64,000 nt of DNA, taken from Pseudoalteromonas sp. NBT06-2 (GTDB taxonomy: Bacteria > Pseudomonadota > Gammaproteobacteria > Enterobacterales > Alteromonadaceae). The position numbers and the translations under genes were made by a program. Shown piece after piece: positions 9,393 to 17,962 of this stretch. Numbering within the stretch: position 1 is the first letter of the stretch; every line of letters starts with the position of its first letter. The notes beneath the pieces were generated by a model, which saw nothing but the letters and a program-made list of their open reading frames with translations, was not told the DNA's origin and searched no databases. The stretch is taken from positions 62,001 to 126,000 of the forward strand of contig NZ_NQMR01000005.1 in the NCBI RefSeq assembly GCF_002276045.1, given 5' to 3'.

Positions 9393-9763
9393 AAGGCGCA
9401 GTTAAATATCATATGGCGAACATTAGTGAGAGAAGATTATACTTATTTCTTTTTGATTTTATTAGCAGTATGTTCGACGAAGTTTGACTCATTTTATTTT
9501 TACACGACATATTCATTTTTAGTTATTGACATAAAAATATTTTGATCCATTGCTAATTGAGTGCATTTAAGCTCAAGACTTCAAATAATGCTTCTTAAAA
9601 AGTAGTTCAAATGAAAATTTTGAAATTCACTCTGCTCAATGTCTGGTTGATATCTTAACGCTGAAAAATATGTTGGTGAATGTTTTTAACTGCCACATTT
9701 AGATATTTCATTTATGGTTTTTTAATATTACAGCTTATATGTACGAAACGAAAAAAGGGTATA

Positions 9764-10025
9764 TACCCAAACCACTTCAAGATGCAGGATTCAGTTGGAA
9801 TTAGAAATGCTTTAGGCAAGGCATTGATTGAAGAACATGGTTATTCCCTTTTCAAAATCAATAACGCTGCATAAAGTATTTATAAACCAACCTTACAGGG
9901 ACTTCTGAGCAAATCATGCTCGTTGTTCCATCTTTTTTTAAGGGAGTAACCATTAATGCAAAGATGCGCCTAGATCATGAATTGCTCAGCAGTCCTGAAC
10001 CTCACATCTTGAAGTGGCTTGGGTA
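9764..10025. mobile_element. 262-bp MITE-like element (copy 2)
   Basis: Length and ends are the same as copy 1, with TA duplicates at 9762-9763 and 10026-10027. The left flank ends GGGTA and the right flank starts TACCC, so the target site was itself the palindrome GGGTATATACCC, a junction of older repeat ends. A short frame beginning before the element (9680) is an artefact. No transposase is present. Confidence 0.9.
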
Positions 10026-10027
10026 TA

Positions 10028-10230
10028 TACCCATACTAAATGGAGATACGCAATTTTAGCAAGTCGATAGGCGTGCTAAATGCTAGGTATAAAATGTGTG
10101 GTTAAGTCATTATTAATTCATATCTTATAACAATGCAGTTGACCGCTTATCGTCTTGCCCTACGGGAGTTTTGGCAGAAAAAAATTACGGCGTTATGATT
10201 CATCATCAGGGAATAACCATGAATTTATAC
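10028..10230 (+). repeat. Mini-element plus degenerate 'CCTACGGGAGTT' repeat
   Basis: Positions 10028-10089 are bounded by TACCC and GGTA and flanked by TA on both sides, like a 62-bp mini-element. Positions 10151-10230 match 3481-3558 over the blocks CCTACGGGAGTT and ACGGCGTTATGATTCAT at identical spacing. They also carry the AGGGAATAACCAT core seen at 61039-61197. This is the right-hand flank of the accessory locus. Confidence 0.55.
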
Positions 10231-10340
10231 GGGTCTAAATTCTTGATTATCTTTTTCTTGTTAAGATCTTTGGCACGTTTCTTGTTTAATATTTGTTAAG
10301 ATTAGTAAGTGACAATATTTTGAACTTCAATGGAGGCAAT

Positions 10341-10751
10341 ATGCAAATTAACAGCGAATTATTGACTAATGTAACGGCAAGCGAAGAAACAAATAAACAA
10401 ATACTAGATATATTACAACTAGATCATCAAGGTGATATTCAATTTCATGTTTATCATACCCTAGTAGATGATAAAGAAATTTATTGTTGTTTATCTGGTG
10501 GGATTGTTGAAAACAATGAAATTGTTTTTACACCAGTAGGGTTAGGCGCTTTTGAGGCTTTAACGAACGTAAAAGTTGAGCAAGATAATTATTATGCTGA
10601 AGAACTTAAAGTGGAAAACGGTTCAATTCAAGCACAAATAGAGGCTGTTTTTAATAAAGTACCAGCAGAGTCAAAAATATGTTTTGTTGGTGATATGACC
10701 GGTACTCTAAAATCATCTATTTCAGAAATATTCCCATTGGCTTTAAGTTGA
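10341..10751 (+). CDS. Hypothetical protein, 136 residues
   Basis: I do not recognise this family. The ATG at 10341 is chosen because GGAGG lies five bases before it; a longer frame from 10293 has no such site. The protein is acidic, with no signal peptide or membrane segment, so it is probably cytoplasmic. It has a beta-rich look (DIQFHVYHTLVDDKEIYCC, then NNEIVFTPVGLGAFEALTN) and ends without a charged tail. It stands alone between repeat sequence and the convergent oxygenase gene. Codon use is like that of the surrounding genes. Confidence 0.7.
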   Translation: MQINSELLTNVTASEETNKQILDILQLDHQGDIQFHVYHTLVDDKEIYCCLSGGIVENNEIVFTPVGLGAFEALTNVKVEQDNYYAEELKVENGSIQAQIEAVFNKVPAESKICFVGDMTGTLKSSISEIFPLALS

Positions 10752-10809
10752 GAATACAGAGTTAGTGAATATTTTTGATTAATAGACTCGCTAACTTACT
10801 TTTCATATT

Positions 10810-11445
10810 TTATGATGATGGATCTATTGTGCCTGATACTGAGTTATTTTTTCTAAACCAACCGGCGATAGAGTAACGAACATCATCAGCAGGCATGACT
10901 TCGTGCGGAAAGCGTTCGCTTTCAAATACAACAAGGGTTCCTGCTTTTGGAATGACTTTTTCAATAATGTGGTTTGAACTATCTGAATAAATTAATAACT
11001 CTCCACCTTTAGAAGGGGTATTCAGATAACATACCGTTGTAAATACACGGTTTGAACGTCCTTTAAATGCATCTAAGTGTTTTTTGTAAAAGTCACCGAT
11101 TTCATATTTTGCAAAATGACTTTCGTAGTCAAATAAACCTAAATAAAAATAACGATTTATAGTTAATCTAATTTTATCCATTAATGCTAGGTAGTTTGTT
11201 TGTTCTTGGTTTTTACTATCAAGCCAAAAAGTTTTGTCTGTTCGAATTCTTGCATCTTGCTTCAAACTTTGTTGGCGGCCGATCCCTGCCGAATTAAATT
11301 TATCAGGAGCCGTTAAACAGTTTTGATATAACTGTTTTATTAAATGTTCGGGAATGGCATTTTCAATAACGTCATATCCGTTATGATGAATGCTATCAAG
11401 CATTTTTTCAATAGTATGAGAGAATTGCTTATTACTGCTATCCAC
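10810..11445 (-). CDS. 2-oxoglutarate/Fe(II)-dependent oxygenase, prolyl-4-hydroxylase type
   Basis: The 211-residue protein has the iron-binding facial triad of the double-stranded beta-helix oxygenases: H123 and D125 in the KKHLDAF motif and H181 in RFPHEV. R190 is the likely 2-oxoglutarate-binding arginine. GGELLIY and the AGTLVVFESERFPHEV stretch are typical of the P4Hc/SM-20 group. Such enzymes hydroxylate proline or other residues in proteins, or small molecules, using oxygen. The start is GTG at 11445, with AGGTCA a few bases upstream. It is transcribed in the same direction as the downstream-oriented LysR gene but is separated by 47 bp. The substrate cannot be told from sequence. Confidence 0.85.
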   Translation of the reverse strand: MDSSNKQFSHTIEKMLDSIHHNGYDVIENAIPEHLIKQLYQNCLTAPDKFNSAGIGRQQSLKQDARIRTDKTFWLDSKNQEQTNYLALMDKIRLTINRYFYLGLFDYESHFAKYEIGDFYKKHLDAFKGRSNRVFTTVCYLNTPSKGGELLIYSDSSNHIIEKVIPKAGTLVVFESERFPHEVMPADDVRYSIAGWFRKNNSVSGTIDPSS

Positions 11446-11492
11446 AAAGTGACCTAATAATATTTATTTATAGGAAGTTCATTATACGATAA

Positions 11493-12383
11493 TTAAACTT
11501 TGGTTTCTTCAGCTATATAATTTAATAAATTTAATATATCAGGATGAGATTCTTTATCGCTGGCAACAGAAATAGCCAAATTGAAATATTGGAGTAGTTT
11601 TTCGGGTTTAATGATCACAAGTTCGGGATTATGCTCTATCTCATTTGTATGCTCTATACCTGCAAGTGCGACATGCTCAGCATCTTTTAAATATCCAATG
11701 ATTTGTTCAAATGTACCCACTTTCATCGTTGTTAGTTTTTGTAATGATGCAGCTGTCTCCTGAAGCATTTTCTGTACTTGTAAATTTTTTGATAAGCAAC
11801 CAAGAATAGGATAAGGCGTTAAAGTTTCTTTATCTATATTGGTACCAGAGCTTAATGCATGGTTTTTATTTACAAACAAAATAACTTGATCAGGTAAATA
11901 AACTAAATGTTCAGTTATGGGTAAGTTGTTTGATAATTGTTTTGGGCTATCTATGATGATATCTAATTCAGCAGAGGCTAATTTATCTGATAATTCATTG
12001 CTATTTTTTTGTTGAATTTCAATTTTAACATCTGGAAATTTTTCCATAAATTTGTTGCAAACAAGGGGGGTAATTGAAGCAGTATTTTGAGTAACACCTA
12101 TCTTAATTCGGGTTGTATTATTGCAATTGAATTGATGCAAGTTTTGTTTGAAATGATCAAATTGACTTAAGGTATCGGAACAATACTGTAAAAAAAGCTC
12201 TCCTGATTCAGTAATGGAGACTGAACGTGTCGATCTTGTTACTAACTTACAGTCGAGCTCTTGCTCTAATGTTTGAATGCTTCGTGTTAGCGCTGAGGTA
12301 CTTAAGTTACAATTTTCCGCTGCTTGTCTGAAATGACGAAATTTAGCTAGTGCTAAAAACTGTTCAAATTGTTCCAGTCTCAC
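11493..12383 (-). CDS. LysR-family transcriptional regulator
   Basis: At 296 residues the length is normal for LysR proteins. An N-terminal winged helix-turn-helix covers residues 2-60 (ALAKFRHFRQAAENCNLSTS, then LTRSIQTLEQELDCKLVTRS). A periplasmic-binding-protein-like effector domain follows from about residue 90. The start is GTG at 12383, with AAGGA seven bases upstream. The 2OG oxygenase gene lies 47 bp downstream on the same strand, so the two may be co-transcribed. Most LysR proteins control a divergent neighbour; here the upstream neighbour is the HD-GYP gene on the same strand, so the target is unclear. Confidence 0.9.
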   Translation of the reverse strand: MRLEQFEQFLALAKFRHFRQAAENCNLSTSALTRSIQTLEQELDCKLVTRSTRSVSITESGELFLQYCSDTLSQFDHFKQNLHQFNCNNTTRIKIGVTQNTASITPLVCNKFMEKFPDVKIEIQQKNSNELSDKLASAELDIIIDSPKQLSNNLPITEHLVYLPDQVILFVNKNHALSSGTNIDKETLTPYPILGCLSKNLQVQKMLQETAASLQKLTTMKVGTFEQIIGYLKDAEHVALAGIEHTNEIEHNPELVIIKPEKLLQYFNLAISVASDKESHPDILNLLNYIAEETKV

Positions 12384-12563
12384 TTTATTTTCCTTTTATA
12401 CTCATTTAACGAGAGCAAATTCCTACTGCTAATATCATTATAAAACTGATATGACGCTATACTAATAAAGTATGTTAGGTAATTGCAATAAAAATGCACT
12501 TTAAAAAGGAAGAAGATACGAGGATTTTATAAAAATAGCTTAAAAAGGAATTAATAACTCAAA

Positions 12564-14090
12564 TTAATCAGGAAAGCTGTCTCTTATGGCAAGAAAAGAA
12601 TCAAGATCACTCATAAATAGATCTATCAGCTTTGGATCAAAATGCTTACCTCTTTCTTTTTTTAATAAAGCGATAATTTTTTCTAAAGGCCAAGATTTTT
12701 TATAACATCTATCACTTCCCAGCGCATCAAATACATCGGCTAAAGCTGTAATTCGCCCTGAGATGTCAATGTCTTCACCTTTTAATCCTTGGGGATAGCC
12801 TGAACCATCCCATTTTTCATGATGTTGATGTGCCAATAATGCGCCTTGTTGTAAAATTTCATTTGTTGAATTTTTCAAAATTTCAAACCCTTTTTGCGCA
12901 TGAGATTTCATTATATTCCACTCATTTTCATCGTGTTTTCCTGGTTTGTTCAAAATAACATCTTGAATGGCAATTTTGCCAATATCATGCAGTGGAGATG
13001 CAAATTTAATGATTTCTGCTCGGTAAGAGGTTAAGCCATATTTTATGGCTAATATATAGCTATAGTTCGCTACTCGCTTAACGTGGCTACCAGTTTCTTT
13101 ACTACGTTTTTCTATTGCTTCACCTAAAATATACGAAAGTTCTTTTTGTGATTCCCTCACTGTTTCACGTAAACATAAATTATCATATGCAAGAGATATA
13201 TTATTTGAAAAAAATTCTAATAATTGATGATCAGACACTTGTAGTTTTGATGATTTACTCACATAAAGCATCGTTTCTAAACCATCTTTGGTAGGAAAGT
13301 AACCAACAAAGTGATTATCATTTTTTAAAGATTTTTTGTTATTATGTGCATTGATAAAGAGGGTTTTGATATCATCAGGTACTTCATTATGCTCATTGGT
13401 ATCGGTGACGCCAGATGCGGCTAATAATTTGAAATTTGATCCGGGTTTTGATTGTGAGTTTACTGCAGCAGCGCAGTAAATTTCATTATCCTCTAAACCC
13501 ATAACATCAGAAACATGACTTAAAATAGTTGAAGCAAATTGATTTACGGTATCGCACTTAAGAAAATGTGCAGAGGCATCAATTATTTTTTCGAGGCTAT
13601 GTTTATGTTTTTTTATTATCCTAATATCTCTATAAGCTCTAAGTGCTGAATATAAAAGTGTTTTAAGTTTAATCGCGGTTAATTCTGTTTTATTTTTATA
13701 ATCATTAATATCATAATCACGTATTACAGATTCTTCAGGCGCTTCTCCTGGTTGACCAGTTCGTAGAACTAAGCGCACATCATGATTATTGACATCTTCT
13801 CTTATATATTTTATTAAATCTAACCCTGCATGTGTTGTTTCCATTACAACATCAACCAAACAAACTGCCACATTTTTAAGTTCACTAATTTTAATTTTGG
13901 CTTCTGCTGCGGAATATGCATGATGGAAATGAAGTTTTTTACCTTCAAAATTAAAACCAGATAAAACAAGTTTAGTTACATGATGAATATCGTCTTCATC
14001 ATCAATAACTAAAATATCCCATTCATCTAAATTTTTAATCGTCGGTGATTGGGTCTCTTGAATGTCATTAGCGAATAAAAAATCGGTCAC
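12564..14090 (-). CDS. Response regulator with DUF3369 and HD-GYP domains
   Basis: The 508-residue protein has three parts. Residues 25-150 are a receiver domain with the acidic pair in LVIDDEDD, a phospho-acceptor aspartate in VCLVDVVME and the conserved lysine in DYKNKTEL. A DUF3369 sensory-like domain follows (about 165-320). The C-terminus is an HD-GYP domain with HDIGKIAI, a following His, HQHHEKWDGSGYPQGLKGE and ALADVFDAL, all metal-binding residues present. HD-GYP proteins hydrolyse cyclic di-GMP. The start is GTG at 14090, with AGAGGA upstream. No histidine kinase is encoded nearby. It is divergent from the coiled-coil gene, and the region between them has four TAAG tandem repeats (14183-14199). 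Confidence 0.92.
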   Translation of the reverse strand: MTDFLFANDIQETQSPTIKNLDEWDILVIDDEDDIHHVTKLVLSGFNFEGKKLHFHHAYSAAEAKIKISELKNVAVCLVDVVMETTHAGLDLIKYIREDVNNHDVRLVLRTGQPGEAPEESVIRDYDINDYKNKTELTAIKLKTLLYSALRAYRDIRIIKKHKHSLEKIIDASAHFLKCDTVNQFASTILSHVSDVMGLEDNEIYCAAAVNSQSKPGSNFKLLAASGVTDTNEHNEVPDDIKTLFINAHNNKKSLKNDNHFVGYFPTKDGLETMLYVSKSSKLQVSDHQLLEFFSNNISLAYDNLCLRETVRESQKELSYILGEAIEKRSKETGSHVKRVANYSYILAIKYGLTSYRAEIIKFASPLHDIGKIAIQDVILNKPGKHDENEWNIMKSHAQKGFEILKNSTNEILQQGALLAHQHHEKWDGSGYPQGLKGEDIDISGRITALADVFDALGSDRCYKKSWPLEKIIALLKKERGKHFDPKLIDLFMSDLDSFLAIRDSFPD

Positions 14091-14341
14091 AAAGTCAAGT
14101 TCCTCTTTTGCTTTAATTTAAGCTTAGTATAGAGACAATTTAAAGAACAATTATTTTGCTTAAATCTTTTGTTATCAAAAAATAAGTAAGTAAGTAAGTT
14201 TAATATTCACTAAATTGTAGTGGTAAGCTAAACTGATAAAAATAAATAGCTTCAGATCTATGTCGGGTATGTTAATCTTTGTAAGTTAATGAATAATAAA
14301 GTAATCAATAACAATACAAAAAGCTCAAAGGGGATAAGAAA

Positions 14342-15775
14342 ATGGTGGAATCTCAAGGTAAGCAGTTACATGAATTACTGCAAGCTTTTACTTCTACATC
14401 AGCAGTTGATATTTTTCAACCTATGGCAGATAAATTAGAGCAACAACCTCAAGAGGCCAAACAAGCACTCTTTGATGAAATATCAACGAAACACCCTTAT
14501 ATAGAACAAGTCTCTGAGCAATTAATCGATTTGCTTATGCCTCAATTACAAGGTTTTATGTTAGCTGCGTGTCAACAGGCATTAGAAAAAGGGCATCAAT
14601 CAGCTATGGTTCAGCAGCAGACTGATGAAGATGAGCAGTTAAATAATACGCTTGAGCAACTGAAAATTTTACAAGAAGCTAAAAAGTTTAATGAAGATAA
14701 AAACACTGAATTTGAAAATGAATTTTTACATCTGAAAATAGCATTTGATAAGTCCTCTAATGAAAATTTGATTATAAAAAAGCAGTTAGATGAATCCAAA
14801 GTTGAAATTGAAAAGTTTGAACATCTCATTGAACAAACTGATCATGCCTTAACAAAACAAAAAGAACACAATGCACTGCAATCTACAAAACTAAAGCAAC
14901 TTATTACTCAGCGTAGTGAAGAAAAGAGTTTATTAGCTCAGAAGTTTGAACAGCTTCTGAAAGAAGTTAACTTATTGAAAGCTGATAAGAAAAAACTTAC
15001 CGAAGATTTAAAGAGTACTAAGCAAGCGCTTCTAGGATCAAGTGATACGTTAGTCAAATTTGAAAATACAAACACTGCAATAAGTGAATCAAATGCTGAA
15101 TATGAAAAAGATAACGCGCGTTTAGTTGAAGATATTAAAAAACTAGAGCAAAGGTTATCAGTTTCTAAAGCTGAAATAGATAAACTAGGACAAAACTCAA
15201 AGTTTGACTTTGAAACATTAGAGCAAAAATTTCAATCAGAAATAGAAGCGTTAGAGCATCAAGCTAAAACAGAATTAGATAAATTAGAACAACAGCATAT
15301 TGTAAAATTAGATGAATTAAAGCAACAAACTAAAGCGTTAAAAGAAAATTCAGATGCGTCTACAACAAAAAATGAAGAGCGTTTTAATGACTTTAAAAAA
15401 GACCTTAGAGAAGAAACTAAGCATTTAGAAGCTGCTTTACTAGAAGCACAAAGTAATATTGAAACCTTAGAGCAAGATAAAAAAGAATTTATAGAGCAAG
15501 TTGATAAACTAAAAGAGCAGAGCATTGAATATAGAGATGAAATTTTAAAAAGTCAAAACAAGCTAGAGGCACAAGGTAATGAATTGAATTTTGCAAAAGG
15601 CAGAAATTCAAGCATGCAATCAAGACAAGAAACTGAAATACATCAGGCTAGAGCTGCATATGAGGGCTTACGTTCAGAGAATATAGAGCATACTCAAACA
15701 ATTGAAGATTTAGAAGCTAAGGTTATGGAGTTTAAATTGAAGTTTGAATATGCACAAAAGCAGCTCGTAAGCTAA
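14342..15775 (+). CDS. Large cytoplasmic coiled-coil protein
   Basis: I recognise no named family. The first hundred residues of this 477-residue protein are mixed helix (VDIFQPMADKLEQQPQEAKQ...). From about residue 95 to the end it is an almost unbroken charged coiled coil rich in Glu, Lys, Gln and Leu, resembling SMC-arm or KfrA-type sequence. There is no signal peptide, membrane segment or ATP-binding motif. AAGGGG precedes the ATG by about ten bases. Its TAA overlaps the ATG of the DUF2007 zinc-finger gene by one base, so the two are translated together and may act together. A scaffold or chromosome-associated role is only a guess. Confidence 0.8.
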   Translation: MVESQGKQLHELLQAFTSTSAVDIFQPMADKLEQQPQEAKQALFDEISTKHPYIEQVSEQLIDLLMPQLQGFMLAACQQALEKGHQSAMVQQQTDEDEQLNNTLEQLKILQEAKKFNEDKNTEFENEFLHLKIAFDKSSNENLIIKKQLDESKVEIEKFEHLIEQTDHALTKQKEHNALQSTKLKQLITQRSEEKSLLAQKFEQLLKEVNLLKADKKKLTEDLKSTKQALLGSSDTLVKFENTNTAISESNAEYEKDNARLVEDIKKLEQRLSVSKAEIDKLGQNSKFDFETLEQKFQSEIEALEHQAKTELDKLEQQHIVKLDELKQQTKALKENSDASTTKNEERFNDFKKDLREETKHLEAALLEAQSNIETLEQDKKEFIEQVDKLKEQSIEYRDEILKSQNKLEAQGNELNFAKGRNSSMQSRQETEIHQARAAYEGLRSENIEHTQTIEDLEAKVMEFKLKFEYAQKQLVS

Positions 15776-16095
15776 TGGCATCACCATTTGATTGGGTGGA
15801 AGTATTTTCTGCCCAAAACGCGATTGAAGCTAATCTGTTAAAAGGCTTATTAGCGTTAGATTCTATTAAAGTTTTATTAAAAGGAGAATCATTAGGTGGT
15901 GCTCTAGGAGAAATTCCTTTTGAGCAAACTGAAGTTAAAATTTGTGTTCCTCAGATAAAACAGCGCCAAGCAGAAAAAATATTGCTAGAATACCAATCTA
16001 AACAGCAAGCCTCTAACGACTGGCAATGCACAAATTGTAATGAATACAATGGTTGTGGATTCGAGGTCTGTTGGTTTTGCTCAATATCTAAATAA
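15775..16095 (+). CDS. DUF2007 protein with C-terminal RanBP2-type zinc finger
   Basis: This short protein (106 residues) starts with a DUF2007 'putative signal transducing' domain, seen as WVEVFSAQNAIEANLLKGLL with conserved GGALGEIP and a V.VP motif, at residues 6-70. After a linker comes W-x-C-x2-C-x3-N-x6-C-x2-C at residues 82-101. This is an exact fit to the RanBP2-type zinc-finger consensus, with an extra cysteine inside. DUF2007 proteins are small and of unknown biochemistry; RanBP2-type fingers bind RNA or ubiquitin in eukaryotes, and their bacterial role is unclear. The start shares one base with the coiled-coil gene stop (TAATG). Confidence 0.85.
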   Translation: MASPFDWVEVFSAQNAIEANLLKGLLALDSIKVLLKGESLGGALGEIPFEQTEVKICVPQIKQRQAEKILLEYQSKQQASNDWQCTNCNEYNGCGFEVCWFCSISK

Positions 16096-16143
16096 CAGCT
16101 TTAATTAATAAAGTAGCAAATACCAATTATATGATGGAAATAA

Positions 16144-16734
16144 ATGAAAAAGCCTAATAACTTTCAGCGTGTTCGTGAATTAAATTATATGCAAAAAGCA
16201 GTGCTAGCAGCTGCGTTATTAGAGCGTATGTTACCAAATTATGCGCTATTTAGTGATGCCACTGAATTTGGTGATGCTAAAATTTTTAGAAATGCGCTTA
16301 ATTCGATTTGGGAAAAGTTAGTTTTTCCTAAAAGTAAAATCAACTTAGAGCTGTTAGTTGATAAAATAGAGCCCAACGTCCCTGAAATTGAAAACTTTGA
16401 CATGTTTGGTGTTTATCCCGCAATAGATACTGGCACAGCTTTATTGAGTATGCTAAACGGCATGATGATTGAAGATGAACTTGAGTTTGTAAATATTAGT
16501 AAGATATCTCAAGCTTCTGTCGCTAAATTAATTGAGTATCAATTAAGCTCTGATAATTTGAGCGCTGAGAATAAAGTGATTAGAGAACATCCATTGATGA
16601 AGTATGAAATTGAAGTATTGTCAGAATTAATTGATTATGTAGAAAAGATGGGTCGAATAAATTCTGATTCGGTTAAAGGTTTAAAAGCCAAATCTATTGA
16701 AGACGGTCAAACAAATATCGGCATCGAAATTTAA
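16144..16734 (+). CDS. yjaG: YjaG family protein (DUF416)
   Basis: This 196-residue protein is a full-length member of the YjaG/DUF416 family of proteobacterial cytoplasmic proteins. The match rests on the N-terminal pattern of an early LNYMQKAVLAAALLERMLPN and a FRNALNSIWEKL segment, and on the helical, acidic make-up. The family has no established function. It is 48 bp after the zinc-finger gene on the same strand and could be the last gene of that transcript, because a long inverted repeat follows it at 16749-16789. Confidence 0.85.
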   Translation: MKKPNNFQRVRELNYMQKAVLAAALLERMLPNYALFSDATEFGDAKIFRNALNSIWEKLVFPKSKINLELLVDKIEPNVPEIENFDMFGVYPAIDTGTALLSMLNGMMIEDELEFVNISKISQASVAKLIEYQLSSDNLSAENKVIREHPLMKYEIEVLSELIDYVEKMGRINSDSVKGLKAKSIEDGQTNIGIEI

Positions 16735-16748
16735 TTTCAGGTCAATTA

Positions 16749-16789
16749 AATAAGAATGAGTGAGGAAACCTTTTTTACTCATTCTTATT
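16749..16789. terminator. Bidirectional terminator between yjaG and the DUF2797 gene
   Basis: A perfect 13-bp stem, AATAAGAATGAGT paired with ACTCATTCTTATT, encloses a 15-base loop containing six T. It lies between two convergent genes. No strong T-run follows on either side, so termination is inferred mostly from position. Confidence 0.55.
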
Positions 16790-16799
16790 GATTTACTTA

Positions 16800-17606
16800 T
16801 TAAACGCTTACTTCAACTTCATAAGAGCTAAATTTTCTAATATTAATTACGCCATTGTCAAAGATTAAATACTGTCCTTTAATGCCTTTTAAAATGCCAC
16901 TGACTTCAGGGTTTTTATCAAAGTTAAGCGAGTTTATTTTTGTGGGGAATTCAGATACAGGAAATGTTAGTTCAACAATATCTTCATCTAGTTTTTCAAT
17001 CGCTGTAGCACCATAAATTTCAGCTAACTCATCAAGTTTACTTTGTATTTGTGGAATGAGTTCAGCAGCTGCTACTTTTAAATCTATTTCTTTATTATTA
17101 CCTTTTAGCATATTACGCCAATTAGTTTTATCATTAATAAACTCAGCTAAAGCGATTTCAACTAACCCTGACTGTTGACGCGTTTGTACTGTAAATATAG
17201 GAAGTGCTTGCGTTGCACCTTGATCAATCCAACGAATAGGTACTTGACGAGTAATACCTACTTTAAGGCCAGAGGTATTTGCTAGATATACAGTATGTGG
17301 GATCATGCAGTTTTTAGTGCCCCATTGTGGCTCTCTACAGGTCCCTTGTTCATGATGACATGTCTCAGGTTTCATCATACACATATCACAACTAGCAAGC
17401 TTACGCATACATACAAAGCAATGCCCTTGTGAGTAACTCTTTTTGGTTTTTTTATTGCAATTACTACAGTAAATATTGCCTGTGTGGATCAAGGTGAGTT
17501 TTTGGCCTATTAGTGGATTTAAGTCTAATAGTTGCTCTCCAACAGGCAGTTGGTACTCAATTGGTTTTACTAATGATGATTTTAATTTTGAAAGTGTGCC
17601 TTTCAT
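16800..17606 (-). CDS. DUF2797 family protein with zinc-ribbon cysteines
   Basis: The 268-residue protein matches the DUF2797 family, which is common in Gammaproteobacteria and some archaea. It has cysteine pairs at residues 46-49 (CSNC), 63-66 (CFVC), 74-77 (CDMC) and further Cys/His (CHHEQGTC) that probably bind zinc. The GLKVGITRQVPIRWIDQGA segment is a family signature and recalls GIY-YIG-like sequence. The middle has VYLANTSGLKVGIT. The function is not established. ATG 17606 has AAGGGG upstream. It is transcribed alone, convergent with yjaG. The gap 17607-17962 (356 bp) contains no gene I can support. Confidence 0.85.
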   Translation of the reverse strand: MKGTLSKLKSSLVKPIEYQLPVGEQLLDLNPLIGQKLTLIHTGNIYCSNCNKKTKKSYSQGHCFVCMRKLASCDMCMMKPETCHHEQGTCREPQWGTKNCMIPHTVYLANTSGLKVGITRQVPIRWIDQGATQALPIFTVQTRQQSGLVEIALAEFINDKTNWRNMLKGNNKEIDLKVAAAELIPQIQSKLDELAEIYGATAIEKLDEDIVELTFPVSEFPTKINSLNFDKNPEVSGILKGIKGQYLIFDNGVINIRKFSSYEVEVSV

Positions 17607-17911
17607 CTTGTATGCCCCTTAATATTGAGGGGGTATATTATCGTTAAATACTTGGATAGTCAGCTAACTATTGCTGGTATTGTTCGAATGCTAGCGGTTT
17701 TAAGTAATAGTAACTTTGGTCTATATCACACTGACAATTCAGTGAATTATTTTCAATTTTTGCTTACTTCAGCAACAACTTTGAGTTCTAAGCTTTTCGC
17801 CATGCCTATCGTGGTTTTATCGATAGTTAAATTTTTTTTGAATCGGCTATATCTCAGAAGTTGCAATTATTATCCGAATTTAGGTATGAATGAAGTTTAC
17901 AAAATATAAAT

Positions 17912-17938
17912 AATGGGGACTGTTGTAAAATCCCCATT
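17912..17938 (-). terminator. Possible purD terminator
   Basis: An 8-bp perfect stem (AATGGGGA with TCCCCATT) and an 11-base loop lie 25 bp after the purD stop. On the minus strand the stem is followed by ATTTAT only, so it is a weak intrinsic terminator if it acts. Confidence 0.4.
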
Positions 17939-17962
17939 TACAGACTTGACCGTGTAAATAAT

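Noticed and set aside
9680-9874. 64-codon frame running into MITE copy 2
   Set aside because: It crosses the element boundary and is not present at the other copies.
10810-11445. PiuC/YbiX-type hydroxylase partner of a TonB receptor
   Set aside because: The sequence fits the SM-20/P4Hc layout rather than PiuC, and repeats and another gene separate it from the receptor.
17625-17909. Open frame of 94 codons on the plus strand before purD
   Set aside because: It starts with TTG without a ribosome site, looks like no family and lies between two minus-strand genes.
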